DNA of 64,000 nt from Actinoplanes campanulatus (GTDB taxonomy: Bacteria; Actinomycetota; Actinomycetes; Mycobacteriales; Micromonosporaceae): assembly GCF_014647795.1 (NCBI RefSeq), contig NZ_BMPW01000001.1, positions 248,001 to 312,000 on the forward strand. Direction: 5' to 3'. The position numbers were made by a program, and so were the translations under genes. Of this stretch, positions 60,210 through 64,000 are shown one piece after another. Position 1 is the stretch's first letter. Every line of letters starts with the position of its first letter. The notes beneath the pieces are model-generated. The model saw only the letters and a program-made list of their open reading frames with translations, ran no database searches and was not told where the DNA came from.

Positions 60210-63200
60210 ATGTCCAGATTCAGGTTCATAGCCGCGGTGGCGGCCGCGAGCGTGATCGCCGCCCTCGTGCACGCCCCGCCCGCCACGGCCGCCGGACCGA
60301 ACCTCGCGGCCGGCAAGACCTTCAGCGCCTCCAGCCACACCGACGTCTACCCGGCCGGGAACGCCGGCGACGGCAACGCCAACACCTACTGGGAGAGCGC
60401 CAACAACGCCTTCCCGCAGTGGCTCCAGGTCGACCTCGGCACCGCCACCCAGGTGAACCAGGCCGTCCTCAAGCTGCCGCCGGCCACCGCCTGGAACACC
60501 CGCACCCAGACACTGTCCATTCAGGGCAGCACGACCGGCACCTCGTTCAGCGATCTCAAGGCCAGCGCCGGGTACAGCTTCAACCCGTCCTCCGGCAACA
60601 CGGTGACGATCGATTTCGGTACGGCGAGCGCGCGCTTCGTCCGGCTGAACTTCACCGGCAACACGGCGTGGCCCGCCGGGCAGCTCTCCGAACTGGAGAT
60701 CTACGGCCCGGTGGCCGGGGACAGCCAGGCGCCGACCGCGCCCGGCAACCTCGCCTACACCGAGCCGGCGAGCGGACAGATCCGGCTGACCTGGAACGCG
60801 TCGACCGACAACGTGGGCGTCACCGGCTACGACGTCTACGCCAACGGTGTCCTGCGTACGTCGGTGGCCGGCAACGTGCTGACCTTCACCGACAACCAGC
60901 CCGACTCGGCGACCGTGCAGTACTACGTGCGGGCCAAGGACGCGGCCGGCAACGTCTCGGCTGACAGCAACACGGTGACCCGTACCGGCGCCTCCGGTGA
61001 CAGCCAGGCGCCGACCACGCCGGGGACGCTGTCCTACACCCAGCCGGCGGCCGGGCAGATCCGCCTGGCCTGGGGCGCGTCGACCGACAACGTGGGCGTG
61101 ACCGGCTACAACGTGTACGCCAACGGGACCTTGAAGACCACGGTCACGCAGACCACGTACACCGACAGCCAGCCGGACACGGCGACCGTCGCCTACTACG
61201 TGAAGGCCCGTGACGCGGCCGGCAACGAGTCGGCGGCCGGCAACACGGTCACCCGCACCGGGACCCCGCAGAACGGCGCGAACATGGCGGTCGGCAAGCC
61301 GATCGAGGCGTCCTCGGTGATCCACACCTTCGTGGCCGCGAACGCGAACGACAACGACACCGCCACCTACTGGGAGGGCAGCGCGTACCCCGCGAACCTG
61401 ACGGTCAAGCTGGGCGCCAACGCCACCGTGTCGTCGGTGGTGGTCAAGCTGAACCCGGCCACCGAGTGGGGCGCGCGGCAGCAGACGTTCGCGATCCTCG
61501 GGCGGGAGCAGTCGGCGTCCGCGTACACCACGATCGTGGGCTCCGCGACGTACAGCTTCAATCCGGCGAGTGGCAACACGGTGACCGTGCCGGTGAGCGC
61601 GACCACCGCGGACGTCCGTCTGTCCTTCACCGCCAACACCGGCGCGCCCAGCGGCCAGGTCGCGGAACTCCAGGTCGTCGGCACCCCGGCGCCGAACCCG
61701 GACCTCACGGTCACGGCCGTCTCGACCTCCCCGGCGACACCGGTCGAGACCGACGCGATCACGCTGTCCGCCACCGTGCGCAACGCGGGCACGGCCGCGT
61801 CTCCCGCCTCCGAGGTCAACTTCTACCTGGGTACGGCGAAGGCCGGCACCGCCTCGGTGGGCGCTCTGGCGGCCGGCGCCACCGCGACCGTCACCGCCTC
61901 GATCGGCGCGCGGGACGCGGGCACCTACGCGGTCAGCGCGAAGGTCGACGAGGCGAACACGGTCATCGAGACCAACGACGCCAACAACTCCTACAACAGC
62001 CCGAACAACCTGGTCGTGGCGCCGGTCAGCAGTTCCGACCTGGTCGCCTCGGTGGTCTCCTGGTCCCCGGGCAACCCGGCGGCCGGCAACACCGTCACCT
62101 TCTCGGCGACGCTGAAGAACCAGGGCACCGCGCCCAGCGGCGGCGGCGCGCACGGCGTCACCGTGACGATCCTGAACGGCGCCTCCGTGGTGAGGACGTT
62201 CACCGGCTCGTGGACCGGCCCCCTGGCCGCCGGCGCCTCGTCGCCGTCGATCAACCTGGGCACCTGGACCGCGGTCAACGGTAAGTACACGGTTCGGACG
62301 GTGGTCGCGAGCGACACCAACGAGCTGCCGGTGAAGCAGGGCAACAACACCAGTGAGAAGCCGTTCTTCGTGGGGCGTGGCGCGAACATGCCGTACGACA
62401 TGTACGAGGCCGAGGACGGTCAGACCGGCGGCGGCGCGCAGGTCGTCGGCCCGAACCGGATCGTCGGTGACCTGGCCGGCGAGGCGTCCGGCCGAAAGGC
62501 GGTCACGCTCAACCAGACCGGCTCGTACGTGCAGTGGACCACCCGCGCGGCGACCAACACGGTGGTGGCGCGGTTCTCCATCCCGGACGGCACGACCAGC
62601 TCGATCAACGTGTACGTCAACGGCACGCTCAACAGGACGTTGCCGCTGACCTCTCGTTTCGCCTGGCTGTACGGCAACGAGACCAACCCGCAGAACTCGG
62701 GGACCGGTCCGCGCCACATCTACGACGAAGCCAACATCATGTTGACTGGATCAATACCTGCCGGAAGTACGGTCAAGCTACAGAAGGATGCAGTCAACAC
62801 CGGCAACATCGCCATCGACTTCATCAACCTTGAGCAGGTCGCCCCGATCGCCAACCCGGATCCGTCCCGCTATGTCGTGCCGGCCGGATTCGACCACCAG
62901 TCGGTGCAGAACGCACTGGACGCCGCCCGTCAGGACGCCACCAAGCTGGGCGTCTACCTGCCGGCCGGCGACTACCAGACGAGCAACAAGTTCCAGGTGT
63001 ACGGGCGGTCGCTGCGGGTCATCGGCGCCGGTCCCTGGTACACCCGCTTCCACACTCCGTCCACCCAGTCCGAGACGGACGCCGGCTTCCGGGCCGACGC
63101 CACCGCCAACGGCTCGACGTTCGCGAACTTCGCGTTCTTCGGCAACTACACGATCCGCATCGACGGCCCCGGCAAGGTGTTCGACCTGGCCAACGTCGCC

Positions 63201-64000
63201 GACATCACGATCGACAACATCTGGGCCGAACACACGGTGTGCCTCTACTGGGGCGCGAACACCGACCGGATGAAGATCACCAACTCGCGGATCCGGAACA
63301 TGTTCGCCGACGGCGTCAACATGACCAACGGCAGCACCGACAACCTGGTCGACAACAACGACGCCCGGGCCACCGGTGACGACAGCTTCGCGCTGTTCTC
63401 CGCCATCGACGCCGGCGGCTCCGACGAGATCAACAACGTCTACTCGAACCTGTCCACCACGCTGACCTGGCGGGCCGCCGGCATCGCGGTCTACGGCGGG
63501 TACGCCAACACGTTCAAGAACATCTACATCGCGGACACCCTGGTCTACTCGGGCATCACGATCAGCTCGCTGGACTTCGGCTACCCGATGAACGGTTTCG
63601 GCGCCAGCCCGCCGACCGTGTTCGAGAACATCTCGATCGTCCGGGCGGGCGGCCACTTCTGGGGCAGCCAGGTGTTCCCGGCGATCTGGGTGTTCTCCGC
63701 GTCCAAGGTGTTCCAGGGCATCCGGGTGAACAACGTCGACATCGTCGACCCCACCTACTCCGGGATCATGTTCCAGACCAACTATGTGGGCGGCCAGCCG
63801 CAGAACCCGATCAAGGACACGATCTTCACCAACGTGTCGATCACCGGGGCGAAGAAGAGCGGCGACCAGTTCGACGCGAAGTCCGGCTACGGAATCTGGG
63901 CCAACCCGATGCCGGAGGCGGGCCAGGGGCCGGCGGTCGGCTCGGCCACCTTCACCAACCTCCAGTTGAGCGACAACTACCGCGACATCGAGAACCCGAC
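60210..64000 (+). CDS. Secreted modular GH87 alpha-1,3-glucanase (mycodextranase/mutanase type), cut by window edge
   Basis: At least 1,263 residues from ATG 60210; in-frame GTG 60198 is an alternative start. Signal peptide 1-31. Modules by rough residue: F5/8C-like 32-169, FN3 172-262, FN3 265-353, second F5/8C-like 355-492, two CARDB-like 494-604 and 607-720, a carbohydrate-binding beta-sandwich 728-880 (MYEAEDGQTGGGAQVVG), then a right-handed beta-helix with MFADGVNMTNGSTDNLVDNNDARATGDDSFALFS, whose Asp pair GDD fits GH87 catalysis. It should cut alpha-1,3-glucan outside the cell, supplying the upstream transporter. The C-terminus is beyond the window. Confidence 0.88.
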   Translation, partial: MSRFRFIAAVAAASVIAALVHAPPATAAGPNLAAGKTFSASSHTDVYPAGNAGDGNANTYWESANNAFPQWLQVDLGTATQVNQAVLKLPPATAWNTRTQTLSIQGSTTGTSFSDLKASAGYSFNPSSGNTVTIDFGTASARFVRLNFTGNTAWPAGQLSELEIYGPVAGDSQAPTAPGNLAYTEPASGQIRLTWNASTDNVGVTGYDVYANGVLRTSVAGNVLTFTDNQPDSATVQYYVRAKDAAGNVSADSNTVTRTGASGDSQAPTTPGTLSYTQPAAGQIRLAWGASTDNVGVTGYNVYANGTLKTTVTQTTYTDSQPDTATVAYYVKARDAAGNESAAGNTVTRTGTPQNGANMAVGKPIEASSVIHTFVAANANDNDTATYWEGSAYPANLTVKLGANATVSSVVVKLNPATEWGARQQTFAILGREQSASAYTTIVGSATYSFNPASGNTVTVPVSATTADVRLSFTANTGAPSGQVAELQVVGTPAPNPDLTVTAVSTSPATPVETDAITLSATVRNAGTAASPASEVNFYLGTAKAGTASVGALAAGATATVTASIGARDAGTYAVSAKVDEANTVIETNDANNSYNSPNNLVVAPVSSSDLVASVVSWSPGNPAAGNTVTFSATLKNQGTAPSGGGAHGVTVTILNGASVVRTFTGSWTGPLAAGASSPSINLGTWTAVNGKYTVRTVVASDTNELPVKQGNNTSEKPFFVGRGANMPYDMYEAEDGQTGGGAQVVGPNRIVGDLAGEASGRKAVTLNQTGSYVQWTTRAATNTVVARFSIPDGTTSSINVYVNGTLNRTLPLTSRFAWLYGNETNPQNSGTGPRHIYDEANIMLTGSIPAGSTVKLQKDAVNTGNIAIDFINLEQVAPIANPDPSRYVVPAGFDHQSVQNALDAARQDATKLGVYLPAGDYQTSNKFQVYGRSLRVIGAGPWYTRFHTPSTQSETDAGFRADATANGSTFANFAFFGNYTIRIDGPGKVFDLANVADITIDNIWAEHTVCLYWGANTDRMKITNSRIRNMFADGVNMTNGSTDNLVDNNDARATGDDSFALFSAIDAGGSDEINNVYSNLSTTLTWRAAGIAVYGGYANTFKNIYIADTLVYSGITISSLDFGYPMNGFGASPPTVFENISIVRAGGHFWGSQVFPAIWVFSASKVFQGIRVNNVDIVDPTYSGIMFQTNYVGGQPQNPIKDTIFTNVSITGAKKSGDQFDAKSGYGIWANPMPEAGQGPAVGSATFTNLQLSDNYRDIENP

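Noticed and set aside
59883-62717. Minus-strand 944-codon open frame opposite the GH13 and GH87 genes
   Set aside because: Arg/Val/Gly-rich antisense shadow; the plus strand has complete GH13 motifs and recognisable FN3 and CARDB modules.

Overview
The window is very GC-rich, with strong GC bias at third codon positions, frequent GTG (and some TTG) starts, and many 4-base ATGA/GTGA/TTGA stop-start overlaps. Gene content (streptogrisin-type protease, NarL-type two-component pair, GH87 glucanase, PL3 pectate lyase, P450, LacI-ABC sugar operon without its own ATPase) points to a filamentous actinobacterium, most likely Micromonosporaceae and plausibly Actinoplanes. It looks like ordinary chromosome. 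I saw no rRNA, tRNA, CRISPR array, transposase, integrase or phage module.

Layout. 1-4.8 kb: end of a TcmP-like gene, a TPR/FN3 membrane protein, a TPR-GGDEF diguanylate cyclase and a DinB-like protein. 4.9-9.3 kb (minus): lipid-phosphate operon of a DAG kinase-like protein, BrkB/YihY, a tandem PAP2 phosphatase and an endonuclease/exonuclease/phosphatase protein, joined by a 47-bp tandem duplication that makes coupled micro-ORFs. 9.4-16.9 kb: DUF1990, metallo-beta-lactamase fold and DedA genes, a serine beta-lactamase-like protein, P450, secreted S1 protease, winged-helix regulator and FMN reductase. 16.9-20 kb (minus): two membrane proteins with a histidine kinase and response regulator. 20-25.6 kb: unknown protein plus MobA-like nucleotidyltransferase, pectate lyase, a 1.1-kb repeat-rich gap, isochorismatase-fold hydrolase and GlxA-type regulator.

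25.6-39.7 kb: erythromycin-esterase/DUF6194 fusion divergent from a double-MerR regulator, PRC-barrel protein, 2-keto-3-deoxygluconate kinase plus KDPG aldolase, several membrane and regulatory genes, a GntR-TetR regulator divergent from an FAD monooxygenase, a secreted PGRP amidase, and a TetR-SDR pair. 39.7-46.4 kb: GH13 glucosidase, two GT4 glycosyltransferases, an (alpha/alpha)-barrel-like protein and a GH130 enzyme, probably one glycan module. 46.5-53.8 kb: methyltransferase, Gfo/Idh oxidoreductase, a repeat array, a tryptophan-kynurenine catabolic operon (dioxygenase, kynureninase, unusual amidohydrolase), YchJ and a minimal chemoreceptor signalling domain. 54.2-64 kb: LacI regulator, sugar ABC transporter, GH13 alpha-glucosidase and a large modular GH87 alpha-1,3-glucanase running off the end. 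Together these look like an alpha-glucan (possibly fungal wall or mutan) utilisation locus.

The most distinctive unexplained signal is a dispersed palindrome of about 48 bp (core TTGGACGAT...CCACC...GGTGG...CGTCCAA), with seven copies in three gene-free gaps next to gene 3' ends. Three copies sit in an exact 114-bp tandem array, and a fourth carries paired, pairing-preserving substitutions.
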